Both the position numbers and the translations under genes were made by a program. Of a stretch of 64,000 nucleotides of DNA, positions 25,073-34,260 are shown one piece after another. How positions within the stretch are numbered: the stretch's first letter is position 1; every line of letters begins with the position of its first letter. Source of the stretch: Chersky-840 sp963794615 (GTDB lineage: Bacteria > Actinomycetota > Acidimicrobiia > Acidimicrobiales > UBA8190); contig CAWCEP010000011.1 of the NCBI GenBank assembly GCA_963794615.1, forward strand, positions 62,001-126,000, in the 5' to 3' direction. A model generated the notes under the pieces. That model searched no databases, was not told where the DNA came from, and was given only the letters and a program-made list of their open reading frames with translations.

Positions 25073-26235
25073 ATGAGCCCGGCAGTCGGCTTCCAGGACG
25101 CCACCGCCATCGCCGGCATCGCCCAGACGGCGTTCTCCAAGCACCTCGAGCCCACCGAGGCCGAGCTGGCGTGCACCGTGATCGTCGACGCCTGCGCGGA
25201 CGCCGGCATCGACCCCTCCGAGATCGACGCCCTGTGCTCCTACACGATGGAGGCCACCGAGGAGGTCGACATCGTCCGCAACATCGGGTGCGGCGAGATC
25301 ACCTTCTTCAGCCAGGTCGGGTACGGCGGCGGGGCGGGATGCGGCGTGGTGGGCCACGCCGCGCTGGCCGTGGCGAGCGGCCAGGCCGAGGTGGCCGTGG
25401 CGTGGCGGTCGCGCAAGCGAGGGTCGGGGCCCCGGCCGTGGACGAGCACCTCGGTCCAGCTGCGGGTGCCCGGCGCCTGGACACGGCCCGTTCGGGATGC
25501 TGCGGCCCGTCGACGAGATCGCCATGCTCACCCGCCGCTACATGCACGAGTACGGCGCGACGCGCGACCACCTCGCCAACGTGGCCATGGCGGTGCGCAA
25601 GCACGCCAACATGAACCCGGCCGCCATCATGTACGAGAAGCCGATGAGCCGCGACGACTACATGGCGTCGCGCTGGGTGTCCGAACCGCTGTGCCTGTTC
25701 GACAACTGCCTCGAGACCGACGGCGCGCTGGCGTGCGTGATCGTGTCCGCCGAGCGGGCCCGCGACCTGCGCCACCCGCCGGTGTACGTGCACGCCTTCG
25801 CCCAGGGCCTGCCCCCCGAGCACCAGACCATGGTCAACTTCTTCAACGACGACCCCCTCACCGGGCCCGGCCTGGGCCTGCGCCCGGCGCCTGTGGGCGA
25901 ACGCCGCGTTCGGACCCGAGGACGTCAACGTGGCGCAGATCTACGACGCCTTCTCGCCGCTCATCCTGCTGTCGCTCGAGGGCTACGGATTCTGCAAGCG
26001 CGGCGAGGCCGGTCCCATGACCGAGAACGGCAACCTCGAGTGGGAGAAGGGCTCGCTGCCGGTGAACACCGCCGGGGGCGGGCTCTCCGAGGCGTACGTG
26101 CACGGCTTCAACCTCATCAACGAAGGGGTCCGTCAGATGCGCGGCACCTCGACGGCCCAGGTCGACGGGGCCGAGACCTGCCTCGTGACCTCGGGAGAGG
26201 GCGTCCCCACCAGCGCCCTCCTCCTGCGGCGCTGA
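25073..26235 (+). CDS. Thiolase-like (lipid-transfer type) protein of a second DUF35 module (frameshifted)
   Basis: The ATG at 25073 follows GAGGAGGAACGTGCG. The protein reads ATAIAGIAQTAFSKHLEPTE, SYTMEATEEVDIVRNIG and GGGAGCGVVGHAALAVASGQ. After a break near 25490 come FGMLRPVDEIAMLTRRYMH and LFDNCLETDGALACVIVS. After another near 25885 come VNVAQIYDAFSPLILLSLEG and LPVNTAGGGLSEAYVHGFN. It belongs to the SCP-x/lipid-transfer thiolase branch, like the two at 12.2-14.5 kb. A DUF35 gene follows 28 nt downstream, giving a second thiolase-DUF35 module in the same window. It is likely controlled by the paired palindromes upstream. Confidence 0.88.
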
Positions 26236-26263
26236 GTCCACGAAGAGAAGGAAGAAGGGGCAC

Positions 26264-26762
26264 ATGAGCAACGCAGCGGCGTTCTCCGGAGGGTACGTGG
26301 CCAACCGTCGGCCCGTCGGAGGACGGCTTCCTCATGCCGGCGGTCGACGAGGAGGGCAGCTTCTTCTGGGAGGGGACCCTCCTCGGTGAGCTGCGCATCC
26401 AGATGTGCAACGCCTGCGGCAAGCTCCGGCACCCGCCCCGTCCCATGTGCCCGTCGTGCCGGTCCACGGAGCGGGGCTGGAAGCAGGTGGCCGGGGCGGG
26501 GACGATCTGGTCGTACGTGGTCCCCCACCCCCCATTACTCGAGCCCTACTCCAGCCTGGCCCCCTACAACGTCATCGTCGTCGCCCTCGACGAGCACCCC
26601 ACCATCCGGTTCGTGGGCAATCTCGTCACCGGGCCCGAGGGCGGGCTCGACGAGGTCGACCCGGCCACGATCCGCATCGGTGAGCCGGTCGAGGTCGTCT
26701 TCAAGCGCTTCCACCGCACCGACGGCAGCGAAGAAGCCCTCCCGTTCTGGGTGCGGACCTAG
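26264..26762 (+). CDS. DUF35 zinc-ribbon OB-fold protein (frameshifted near N-terminus)
   Basis: The ATG at 26264 follows GGAAGAAGGGG. The first 18 codons (MSNAAAFSGGYVANR) are in one frame. An indel near 26315 leads to LMPAVDEEGSFFWEGTLLGE, the zinc ribbon CNACGKLRHPPRPMCPSCRS, and the OB-fold (TIWSYVVPHPPLLEP; YNVIVVALDEHPTIRFVGNL; GEPVEVVFKRF). It should bind and present the acyl-CoA substrate to the thiolase-like protein encoded just upstream, as shown for ChsH2-Ltp2 type pairs. It ends 41 nt from the convergent nucleosidase gene. Confidence 0.92.
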
Positions 26763-26781
26763 ACGTCTCCGCCGCGTGGCC

Positions 26782-26801
26782 CGCACCCGATGTCGGGTGC
26801 G
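26782..26801. terminator. Hairpin between convergent genes
   Basis: CGCACCCGA and TCGGGTGCG form a perfect 9-bp inverted repeat around TG (a 7-bp stem with a 6-nt loop is the likely fold). It fills the 40-bp gap between two converging genes and is a candidate bidirectional terminator; no T tract. Confidence 0.5.
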
Positions 26802-26802
26802 T

Positions 26803-27531
26803 TCACGCCAGTGCGCAGGCCCGGATGGCGACGTCGGCGGCCGTCTCGGCCCCGAGCAGGGCTCCCTCGGCCAGCTGAGCCATGGCTTCGACCCGTTCGG
26901 GGTGCTCGGCGAAGAACCGCTCGATGGCCTCGTTGTTGGGCGACCCGTCCATGTTCGAGAGGCGGAACACCTCCTCGTCGACGCTCCCGTCGGTGGCGCG
27001 GTCGCTGATGACGCGGAACACCGACCAGGGGATGCCCCGCGCTTCGCACAGCGCGGCGATGGCCGCGGTCTCCATGTCGAGCGACACGACACCCCGGGCA
27101 CGGAGTCGGGCGATGTGGTCCGGGTCGTTGTTGAAGGTCCCCGACGTCCACATCCTCCCCGCCGGGGTGCCCTCCCCCAACGGCGCGGGGCGGTACTCGT
27201 CGCCGGTCGCTGCGTCCACCACGACCTCGGGGAGGATGAGCGTGCCGATGGGCGTCTCGTTCTCCACCGCGCCGGTGATCCCCACGACCACCACCCGTTC
27301 GACGTCAACGGCGTCGAGCAGACGCGTGGTGCCGACGGTGGCGAGCTCGGTGCCCATGCCGGTGACGATGGCCACCACGTGCCGGTCGCCGATCGTGGCG
27401 CCGTGCACGGTGAGGTCGCCCACGGTCGACTCCTCGAGCCCGAGCTTCCGGACGAGGGGCTCGATCTCCATGGGCATGGCGCAGATGAAGGCGATGTGCG
27501 CGGTGGCGGTGGGGTCCGGTGCCGTCGTCAT
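26803..27531 (-). CDS. MTA/SAH nucleosidase-like phosphorylase-superfamily protein
   Basis: 242 residues from the ATG at 27531. It is a PNP/UDP phosphorylase-fold protein: IAFICAMPMEIEPLVRKLGL at the start, IVTGMGTELATVGTTRLL, VVVVGITGAVENETPIGTLI, then VVSLDMETAAIAALCEARGI, which carries the MET-A motif for ribose binding, and VISDRATDGSVDEE with the catalytic Asp. These motifs match 5'-methylthioadenosine/S-adenosylhomocysteine nucleosidase (MTAN) and relatives. The exact purine substrate cannot be fixed. The frame is intact. It is 26 nt downstream of the lysoplasmalogenase-like gene on the same strand. Confidence 0.87.
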   Translation of the reverse strand: MTTAPDPTATAHIAFICAMPMEIEPLVRKLGLEESTVGDLTVHGATIGDRHVVAIVTGMGTELATVGTTRLLDAVDVERVVVVGITGAVENETPIGTLILPEVVVDAATGDEYRPAPLGEGTPAGRMWTSGTFNNDPDHIARLRARGVVSLDMETAAIAALCEARGIPWSVFRVISDRATDGSVDEEVFRLSNMDGSPNNEAIERFFAEHPERVEAMAQLAEGALLGAETAADVAIRACALA

Positions 27532-27557
27532 CGCCACAGCCTGCCCCATTCGACGTG

Positions 27558-28196
27558 TCAATGCAGGAGAGAGAGCACGAGCCCGGCCTGGCCGAGGTGA
27601 TAGGTCACCATGATCCCGACATCGGCGCCCCGAAACGGCCGGACGAAGCGGTTCCACGCGATCATGGCGTCCGACGACACGAACAGTGCCGCCCCCACCC
27701 CGGCGAGCACGTTTCCCGTCGCCAGCGCGGTGGCGAGCATCACCGAGATCACCACCATGTACAAGGCCACCGGGACCGCCAGCTCGCGCCGACCGCGCAG
27801 CGCCCCCAGGATGCGTCCGGCCACCGGCGCCACCACGACCACGACGGCGCCGGCCGCGATGGCCAGGGCGACGCCGCCCGGCGGCTGTGTCCACAGACCG
27901 GCCGTATAACAGACGTGGGCGACGAGGAAGGCGGCCAGTCCCGCCACGAAGACGTCGGTCGGGAGCATGAGCAAGACATCGCCGACCAACGAGCACCCCA
28001 GCGCGGCGACGAACCAGTCGCGCCGGGTCGCGGCGTCGGAGGCCGGGGTCACCGCCACCGCCACGACGATGAGCGCCATCAGGGTGGCCGGCTTGCACAG
28101 GTATTCGAGCCGGGCGTTCGCGGTGGCGCGTGCCACCCAGTCGCCCCCGGCGAAGAGTCCCGCCGCCACCAGCGCCACGACGGCTGCGGTCGTCAC
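27558..28196 (-). CDS. Lysoplasmalogenase-like (YhhN/TMEM86) membrane protein
   Basis: 212 residues with about seven to eight hydrophobic segments, the topology of the YhhN/TMEM86 family. Family-type motifs are YLCKPATLMALIVVA, ALGCSLVGDVLLMLP (the conserved GDxxL), FLVAHVCYTAGLW and FVSSDAMIAWNRF. Animal TMEM86B hydrolyses the vinyl-ether bond of lysoplasmalogens; bacterial members are less studied. It is in line with the downstream MTAN-like gene and 28 nt after the enoyl-CoA hydratase gene, so the three may form an operon. Confidence 0.85.
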   Translation of the reverse strand: MTTAAVVALVAAGLFAGGDWVARATANARLEYLCKPATLMALIVVAVAVTPASDAATRRDWFVAALGCSLVGDVLLMLPTDVFVAGLAAFLVAHVCYTAGLWTQPPGGVALAIAAGAVVVVVAPVAGRILGALRGRRELAVPVALYMVVISVMLATALATGNVLAGVGAALFVSSDAMIAWNRFVRPFRGADVGIMVTYHLGQAGLVLSLLH

Positions 28197-28224
28197 CGTG
28201 CGGTGCGTTGCGCCGGTGCTGCGT

Positions 28225-28977
28225 TCAAGACGGGCCGGACCACCCGATGGGACCGAGCTTCTGGGCCATCACCACCATGGCCGCCTTCTCTCGTTGCCAG
28301 ACCCCGGTGATCCGTTCCGCGAATCCGGCCCGCAGCAGGGCCTTGTTCGCCATGAGGGCGTCGACGTCATGGGTTGCCAAGGCCCGCGCCGTCGTCAACG
28401 CCTGCTCGAGTGCCGTCCCGGCCGGTGCGCTCGACAACGCGAAGCCGGTGGCGACCGCGGCGTCGGCGCGCAGCGGCGAGCCCGAGAGCATCATCCACGC
28501 CGCCTGTTGGGGGCCGACGCGTCCGGGGAGGAGCCAGCTGCTTCCCGCTTCGGCGCAAGTGCCCAGGGACACGAACGGCATGCGGATCTCCGCCGTCTCG
28601 TCGACGACCACGAGATCGCAGTGCAGGAGCAGCGTCGCTCCGAATCCCACCGCCAGCCCGTTGACGGCGGCCACGAGCGGCTTGGGGAACCGTGCCAAGC
28701 AGTCGAGAAGAGGGTCGAAGTCGACACCGAGCTCGGCGCTGCCCCCGGGGCGCTGCATCTCGTTGAGATCCACGCCCGCCGAGAAGGCCCGGCCCCTCCC
28801 GGTGAGCACGCCCACCGCCACCGCCGGGTCGGCGGCCACCGCGTCGAGCTGCGCCTTGAGGATGCGATATCCCTCGGCCGTGAAGGCATTGAGCTTGGTG
28901 GGCCGGTCGAGGTAGAGGACGCGCACGCTGTCGTGATCCTCCACCGACACCGCATAACCCGACGCCGACTCGCTCAC
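28225..28977 (-). CDS. Enoyl-CoA hydratase/isomerase family protein
   Basis: 250 residues from the GTG at 28977. Crotonase fold: VRVLYLDRPTKLNAFTAEGY; the oxyanion-hole GRGRAFSAGVDLNEM; KPLVAAVNGLAVGFGATLLL; and the second active-site loop FVSLGTCAEAGSSWLLP, where one of the two catalytic acids is an Ala-Glu pair. The family includes hydratases, isomerases and hydrolases, and the exact reaction is not clear. The frame is intact. It is divergent from the second hydratase at 29075. Confidence 0.9.
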   Translation of the reverse strand: MSESASGYAVSVEDHDSVRVLYLDRPTKLNAFTAEGYRILKAQLDAVAADPAVAVGVLTGRGRAFSAGVDLNEMQRPGGSAELGVDFDPLLDCLARFPKPLVAAVNGLAVGFGATLLLHCDLVVVDETAEIRMPFVSLGTCAEAGSSWLLPGRVGPQQAAWMMLSGSPLRADAAVATGFALSSAPAGTALEQALTTARALATHDVDALMANKALLRAGFAERITGVWQREKAAMVVMAQKLGPIGWSGPS

Positions 28978-29074
28978 GTTGCACCCTCCTGGTAGTTCGT
29001 CGACTGCCTAAGCTAGAGGCCCGGCTCTTGCCGCGGAGAAGGAGTGGGGACGCGAGGATGTCGAGCTCAAGGAC

Positions 29075-29929
29075 ATGACCGGGGGCGACGACACCGCTTC
29101 GGGAGACACGGCCACGTCGAGAACCGGTGACGTCCTGGTCGGTCGGCCGCGCCCCGAAGTGGCGCTCGTCACGCTCAACCGCCCCGAACGGCTCAACGCC
29201 CTCACCTCCGAGATGCTGGCGCGCATCTACGAGGTGCTCGAAGGGCTCGGCCGCGACGCCACGTGCCGGGTGATCATCGTGACCGGCGCGGGACGCGGGT
29301 TCTGTGCCGGCGACGACCTGCGCGACTACCACCCACCCGACTGGGTCCCCACCGACGTCGGCCCGACGCATTCGAACATGTACCAGCAGAAGTACGTGGC
29401 CGAACTCGTCCCCCGGATGCGCGCCCTGCCCCAGCCCGTCATCGCGGCGGTGAACGGGCCGGCCGCCGGAGCCGGCTACGCGCTGGCGCTGGGCGCCGAC
29501 CTGCGGGTGGCGTCCGCATCGGCGGTGTTCGTCGACGCCTTCGTGAAGATCGGGGCGTCGGGCGCGGAGATGGGACTGAGCTGGCTGCTGCAGCGCATCG
29601 TGGGCGCTACGCGCGCCGCCGAGATCGTCCTGACGGGACGACGCGTCGACGCCGACGAGGCGGCCCGGATCGGGCTCGTCCTCCAGACCGTTCCCGACGG
29701 TGACGTCGTCGACGTCGCCATGACACTCGCCGAGCAGATCATCGTGAACACCCCCCTGGGGACCTGGATGGGCAAGGCCACGTTGTGGTCGAACCTCGAG
29801 ATCCCCAGCCTCGAAGCGGCCATCGACCTCGAAGCGCGCACCCAGATCCTCACCCTCGGGACAGCAGACGCCCGTGAGCAATTGGATGCCTACCGAGAAG
29901 GTCGACCGGCGCACTACACCAATCACTAG
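29075..29929 (+). CDS. Enoyl-CoA hydratase/isomerase family protein
   Basis: 284 residues from the ATG at 29075, with a Thr/Gly-rich N-terminal extension of about 20 residues. Crotonase motifs: VALVTLNRPERLNALTSEML; VTGAGRGFCAGDDLRDY (oxyanion hole); QPVIAAVNGPAAGAGYALAL; VDAFVKIGASGAEMGLSWLL. A DLRDYHPPDW insert follows the oxyanion loop. The two hydratases at 28.2 and 29.1 kb are diverged paralogs read in opposite directions from a 97-bp gap. No frameshift. Confidence 0.92.
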   Translation: MTGGDDTASGDTATSRTGDVLVGRPRPEVALVTLNRPERLNALTSEMLARIYEVLEGLGRDATCRVIIVTGAGRGFCAGDDLRDYHPPDWVPTDVGPTHSNMYQQKYVAELVPRMRALPQPVIAAVNGPAAGAGYALALGADLRVASASAVFVDAFVKIGASGAEMGLSWLLQRIVGATRAAEIVLTGRRVDADEAARIGLVLQTVPDGDVVDVAMTLAEQIIVNTPLGTWMGKATLWSNLEIPSLEAAIDLEARTQILTLGTADAREQLDAYREGRPAHYTNH

Positions 29930-30063
29930 GACCGGAGCCGCACGAGCCCGAGACCCAGGGGGACGCGAGATGGCGCGTTGCCACGCTGGGCCGACACACA
30001 ACAATCGCGCAACGAGCCGGGCGACAACTCGGGAATTGACCACCACCGCTAGGCTCGCGGAGC

Positions 30064-31015
30064 GTGAGCGACACCTCGCAAGGCGAGGGTTGGTGGTTGG
30101 CATCTGACGGGAAGTGGTATCCACCACACGATCACCCTTCGGTGACCCAAGCTCGGCCCGTGCCGCACAACCCCCCTGTGGTGGGGACGACGGCGCCCTC
30201 ATTTGGCAGCGCTCCCCCTCACCCCGGCGAACCCACCACGGTGCGTTCGTCGGATCCCGCGGCGACACCCGGATACCCCCCGCCCAGCTATCCCGCCGCG
30301 CCGCACTACGGAGCGACACCGGGCTACCCGCCGCCGGGGTATGGCCCCCCACCCGGGTACGGTGCCGCGCCCGGCTACCCACCTCCGGGATACGCGCCGC
30401 CTCCGGGGTACCCGCCTCCGGGGTACGCGCCTCCGCCGGGCTACGGGCCGCCCGGGTACGGGCCTCCGGGCTACCCGCTGCCGGGGTACGCGCCCTCCGC
30501 CGGGCTACGGCACCTCGGGTCCGGGTGTGCGCATCGACCCCGTGCTCAACCAGCCCCTGGCGCCGTGGTGGAAGCGGCTGGTGGCGATCATCATCGACTT
30601 CGTGATCCTGGACCTGGCTTCGTTGGTCATCGTGCTCGTGATCGCCGCCGCGGCGGCGACGCATACCACCACGACCAACCCCCAACCCACGTCGAGCAGC
30701 TCGGTCCTGGGCGCGTACCTCGCCTTCTCGCTCCTGGCGGCCATTCCCGGAGCCTTCTACTTCGCCTTCATGAACGGTTCCCGGCGGGGCCAGACGGTGG
30801 GGAAGATGGCGCTCGGCATCGCGGTGCGAGACGCGCGCACGGGCGGGCCCGTCGGTTTCGGGCGGGCCCTGGGGAGATATCTGATCGTGGTCCTCTTCCG
30901 CGTCGCCCTCTACATCCCCTACATCCTCGACTCCTTGGCTCCGCTGTGGGACGGGCGGCGCCAGGCTTGGCACGACAAGGTCGCGCATTCGGTCGTTGTG
31001 GACCTGAGGCCGTAG
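30064..31015 (+). CDS. DUF2510-PGY repeat-RDD membrane protein (one frameshift)
   Basis: A GTG start at 30064. Residues 8-21 (GEGWWLASDGKWYPPH) are a DUF2510 motif. Residues about 65-145 are proline-rich repeats (PGYPPPGY and PPGYGPPGY units), a low-complexity linker. After an indel near 30500 the C-terminal RDD domain follows: PLAPWWKRLVAIIIDFVI (the RDD-type first helix), FMNGSRRGQTVGKMALGIAV, then PYILDSLAPLWDGRRQAWHD and KVAHSVVV. There are three membrane segments. RDD proteins are found with transporters or as envelope proteins of unclear function. The adjacent CPBP gene has a similar W-rich N-terminus. Confidence 0.9.
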
Positions 31016-31051
31016 TCCGTTCGCGCCCACGCGGCCGGCGAGCACATCACC

Positions 31052-31951
31052 ATGGTCTCCGACCCGCTCCCCCAGACCGAGCTCTGGCCGCAGGCGGGGC
31101 CTCCACCGGGCTGGTACAGCGACCCGTGGCGCTGGGCGTGGTGGCGGTGGTGGGACGGCTACCGGTGGACGCCCTACCTCTACGGGCAGTTCGGTGCCGC
31201 CCCCTTCGCACCGGCGCCGGCGCCGGCCGAATTCGTCCCCAAGGGCCCCGGCATCAAAGGAGGGGGCATCGCCGCCATCGGCATCGGCGTCGGCTTCGCG
31301 GCGTCCTTGGCCGTCACCATCGCCTACTACGCGGCCGGATCGGGCCATCTCGACACCCAGAACCCGTGGTTCATGCTGGAGAGCCAGCTGGCGCTGTGGG
31401 TCGGCTTCCTCGGGGCCGTGGTGGTCGCCTCGTGGCGCAACGGAACCCACAGCCTCGTTCGGGACTACGGGCTGTCGTGGCCGAGATGGCACGACCTCGG
31501 CGCCGGTGTCACCGGTGGCCTCTTGGGGCGGGTGCCGTCGACGCTGATCCTCATCTTGATCGTGGTGGCCACCAACGGGTTCAGCACCCCCAACACGGCG
31601 GGCCGGGTCATCAACGGCGTGACACCCGAAGGCACCGCCGGCTGGGTCGTCACCGCGCTCCTGCTCGTCGTCGGCGCGCCGCTCGTCGAGGAGCTGCTCT
31701 TCCGGGGGCTCATCCAGGGTGCGTTCACCCGCCGGTTGGGTGCCACCCCCGCCATCTTCGTCACCGCGTTGATCTTCTGCTTCGCCCACATCCTCAACGA
31801 GGGCCCCGTGGCGCCCTTCGTGCTCTTCCCACCGGCGTTGATCCTGGGATATCTCCGGCACCGCTACGGGCGACTGGCGCCGGGGATGATCGCCCACGCC
31901 ACCTTCAACGGCATCGCCTTCGCGCTGTTGCTCGTGCCGGCGTTCCGGTAG
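31052..31951 (+). CDS. CPBP-family intramembrane metalloprotease with W-rich N-terminal motif
   Basis: 299 residues from the ATG at 31052. Residues 15-45 (PPPGWYSDPWRWAWWRWWDG) resemble DUF2510. Six to seven membrane segments follow. CPBP (Abi) motif 1 is APLVEELLFRGLIQGAF, with the catalytic Glu pair and Arg. Motif 2 is FCFAHILNEGP (His) and motif 3 is GMIAHATFNGIAF (His-Asn). All glutamyl-protease residues are present, so activity is likely. The substrate is unknown; family members include prenyl-protein-type proteases and bacteriocin-immunity proteins. It is 37 nt downstream of the RDD gene and probably co-transcribed. Confidence 0.92.
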   Translation: MVSDPLPQTELWPQAGPPPGWYSDPWRWAWWRWWDGYRWTPYLYGQFGAAPFAPAPAPAEFVPKGPGIKGGGIAAIGIGVGFAASLAVTIAYYAAGSGHLDTQNPWFMLESQLALWVGFLGAVVVASWRNGTHSLVRDYGLSWPRWHDLGAGVTGGLLGRVPSTLILILIVVATNGFSTPNTAGRVINGVTPEGTAGWVVTALLLVVGAPLVEELLFRGLIQGAFTRRLGATPAIFVTALIFCFAHILNEGPVAPFVLFPPALILGYLRHRYGRLAPGMIAHATFNGIAFALLLVPAFR

Positions 31952-32110
31952 GTCGGTTCCCGCCGGGATCCCTTCCCCGGAAGGTGGCTCATTAGGATCT
32001 CCGACGGTGGTGGGTACCCGAACGGCGCGGATGGTCTTGCTCGTCGCCCCCGGCGTCGCCCACCCCGACGGCCGGGCTTCGGTGGGCCGTCGGTGAAGGG
32101 GCCGCCGACC

Positions 32111-32719
32111 ATGCCGGACACCGGGGAGGACGCCGGTGGGTCGCCCCGGCCGGGGGTCGGCGCCCGTCTAGCGGCGCTGCACGGCCGTCCGCTTCTGGGG
32201 GCGAATCGGCGATGGAGCACGAGGGTGTCGATCCTCACCATGGCGGGGATCGCCGTGGTGCTCGCCGTCGCCTTCGCCCTCGTCTCCGTGCACTACGACG
32301 ACACCGTCCTGAGCCGCGGCGCCTGTCCCGCCCCCGCCACGGTGAATGCGCGCCTGGGCACGACCCTGGACAGCGTGTCGGGGATCCAGTTGTCGGACTT
32401 GTTTTCCTGCCACTACGGCCAGGGCACCGACACCTCGGCGGTGGGGATCGACGTCGCGGCTCCGAACAAGCCGGCGGCGGCCTTGGGCCTCGATTCGTGT
32501 GGGAGGAGACAGCACTTCACGGTGGCGGGCCACACGGCGTGCTCGATGGCGGGGACATCGGGCACCACGCCGGGCCGGCCGTCGCTCCTCATCGAGACGA
32601 GCCAGGGAGACTGGCAGCTCACGACGAACCTGGCCTCGGTGTCGATGACGCGGCTGGAGTCACTCGCCGGGTCCCTAGTCCGTTCGCAACGCTTGCGGTT
32701 CGCCGCTACGACTCCTTGA
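32111..32719 (+). CDS. Hypothetical membrane-anchored extracellular protein
   Basis: About 202 residues from the ATG at 32111; a GTG at 32093 is also in frame. An N-terminal cytoplasmic stretch (about 45 residues) precedes one membrane helix (VSILTMAGIAVVLAVAFALV). The extracellular part holds four cysteines (GACPAPATV; LFSCHYGQG; LDSCGRRQ; HTACSMAGT), suggesting two disulfides. The size and layout recall DUF3558-like lipoproteins or anti-sigma-like anchors, but I cannot assign a family. It is convergent with signal peptidase I. Confidence 0.65.
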   Translation: MPDTGEDAGGSPRPGVGARLAALHGRPLLGANRRWSTRVSILTMAGIAVVLAVAFALVSVHYDDTVLSRGACPAPATVNARLGTTLDSVSGIQLSDLFSCHYGQGTDTSAVGIDVAAPNKPAAALGLDSCGRRQHFTVAGHTACSMAGTSGTTPGRPSLLIETSQGDWQLTTNLASVSMTRLESLAGSLVRSQRLRFAATTP

Positions 32720-32740
32720 CGTCGTGCCCCCTCGGGGTGC

Positions 32741-33358
32741 CTAGAACCAGTGGAACCAGGGGTGCCCGCTCCTCCAGATGACGAGGTCGACCTTGCCGAT
32801 GATCGAGGAGCGCGGCACGGTGCCCCAGTAGCGGCTGTCGTCGGAGTCCCCCCGGCAGTCCCCCATCACGAAGTAGTGGCTGGCGGCGACCGTCTGGGCC
32901 TTGATGTGTTGGGTGGTCTGGGAGCAGTCCCCCTTGAGCGCCGGCAGCCACGGCTCGGACAACGGGTTTCCGTTGATGAGCACGGTGTTCCCCGTCGACG
33001 AGATCTTCTCTCCGGGAAGGCCGATGACGCGCTTCACGAGCACGGCCGGCCCACCCTGGTCGGCGGGCACGTTGTGGAACACCACGATGTCGCCCCGGCG
33101 GATGGTGGAGGCGAGCTTGTCGACCACGATGCGGTCGCCGGGCATCAGGGTCGGTGTCATCGACGGGGTCGGCACGAAATACGTCTGCACGGCGTAGGCG
33201 CGCGCCGCCGTCGAGACAATCAGGACAACGGCGACGAACACCACCCATCCGAGAACCGATCGCGCCCGGCGCGACATCCCGCTCGGCTGCGCCGGTGACG
33301 GTGGGCGCGTGGTGGGAGCGGGGTCGGCGCTGATGGTCACAAACCAATCATCGCTCAC
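32741..33358 (-). CDS. lepB: Signal peptidase I
   Basis: 205 residues, started at the GTG at 33358 (GGAGG 5 nt before); a second GTG at 33340 is possible. One N-terminal membrane helix (VLGWVVFVAVVLIVSTAARA). The catalytic Ser is in FVPTPSMTPTLMPGD, the catalytic Lys in VLVKRVIGLPGEKI, and the family box E in FVMGDCRGDSDDSRYWG. It cleaves signal peptides at the outer face of the membrane, which is relevant to the several secreted proteins in this window. The frame is intact. Confidence 0.95.
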   Translation of the reverse strand: MSDDWFVTISADPAPTTRPPSPAQPSGMSRRARSVLGWVVFVAVVLIVSTAARAYAVQTYFVPTPSMTPTLMPGDRIVVDKLASTIRRGDIVVFHNVPADQGGPAVLVKRVIGLPGEKISSTGNTVLINGNPLSEPWLPALKGDCSQTTQHIKAQTVAASHYFVMGDCRGDSDDSRYWGTVPRSSIIGKVDLVIWRSGHPWFHWF

Positions 33359-33420
33359 CGCAGCCTCCCCCCAGGGTCGGCGAGCCATTTCGCCCCGGCC
33401 CGAGCCGTCTCGAGCCCTGC

Positions 33421-34260
33421 TCAGCCCACCGATTCCAGGAACCGCTGCCGGTGCGCGGCGAACCAGGCCCGGCGCCGCTCGTAGCGCTCCATGCCTCCCA
33501 TCTGGTCGCGCAGGGCGAGAAAGGCCGCTTCCCCTCTGTCGATCCGGCGTTGGAGAAAAGCACCCCCACGGGCCACATTGCGGTCGACGGCGTCGACGAG
33601 CCCGGCCCGGTCCGGCGCCAGGCCGTAGGCGTCGGCCACCACCCGCAGGCGGACGAAGGGATCGAGCCCGGTGCGTCCCGTCCGGGCCGCGTCCTCGGGA
33701 GCGTCGATGGGCACGGTCATGAGCGCCAGTCGGGCCAGGTCGTAGAGGCGGCTCCCCGGTGCGGCGAAGTCGAAGTCGAGAAAGGCCACGGCCACACCGT
33801 GGCGGTACACGACGTTCTCGGGGCAGATGTCGTTGTGACAGATCACGGCGCCGGCGCCGTGGTCGCGACCGATCACCGCGCCGGCGACGAACCGCCCCTC
33901 CGCGTCGGGGTCGGCCATCTCCGAGCTCCACGTGGCCCCGGTCGGGACCACGAAACCGATGGTGGCGTCGTGGAACCGCCTCAGGAGCGCGACCGTCGAT
34001 GCCAACAGGTCGTCACGCTGTGACCACGCAGGGAAGGGTAGACAGGGAACATCGCCGGGGATGAAGGCGAGCCGCTCCTCGCCACCGGGATCGAGCTCCA
34101 GCGGCTCCGGCACCCCGTCGAATCCCGTGCCCCGGACATGGCGGAGAAGGGCGTGGATGGTGACGGAGTGCTCGTTGGCCGGTCGCAGCACGACGCCGCC
34201 GACGCGCCGCACCGCGCCGGCGTTGGCCACCCCGCCTCGCAGCACTTCTTCGTCGGTCAC
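33421..34260 (-). CDS. Aminoglycoside phosphotransferase-fold kinase
   Basis: 279 residues from the GTG at 34260. APH/choline-kinase fold: N-lobe VLRPANEHSVTIHALLRHV, Brenner catalytic motif VICHNDICPENVVY, and metal-binding VAFLDFDFAAPGSRLYDLA. Substrates of such kinases range from aminoglycosides to small metabolites; nothing here singles one out, and resistance is not implied. It is upstream of lepB on the same strand with a 62-bp gap. Confidence 0.88.
   Translation of the reverse strand: MTDEEVLRGGVANAGAVRRVGGVVLRPANEHSVTIHALLRHVRGTGFDGVPEPLELDPGGEERLAFIPGDVPCLPFPAWSQRDDLLASTVALLRRFHDATIGFVVPTGATWSSEMADPDAEGRFVAGAVIGRDHGAGAVICHNDICPENVVYRHGVAVAFLDFDFAAPGSRLYDLARLALMTVPIDAPEDAARTGRTGLDPFVRLRVVADAYGLAPDRAGLVDAVDRNVARGGAFLQRRIDRGEAAFLALRDQMGGMERYERRRAWFAAHRQRFLESVG

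Noticed and set aside
28367..31897. 1176-codon minus-strand open frame
   Set aside because: Antisense of intact enoyl-CoA hydratase, RDD and CPBP genes with a low-complexity translation.
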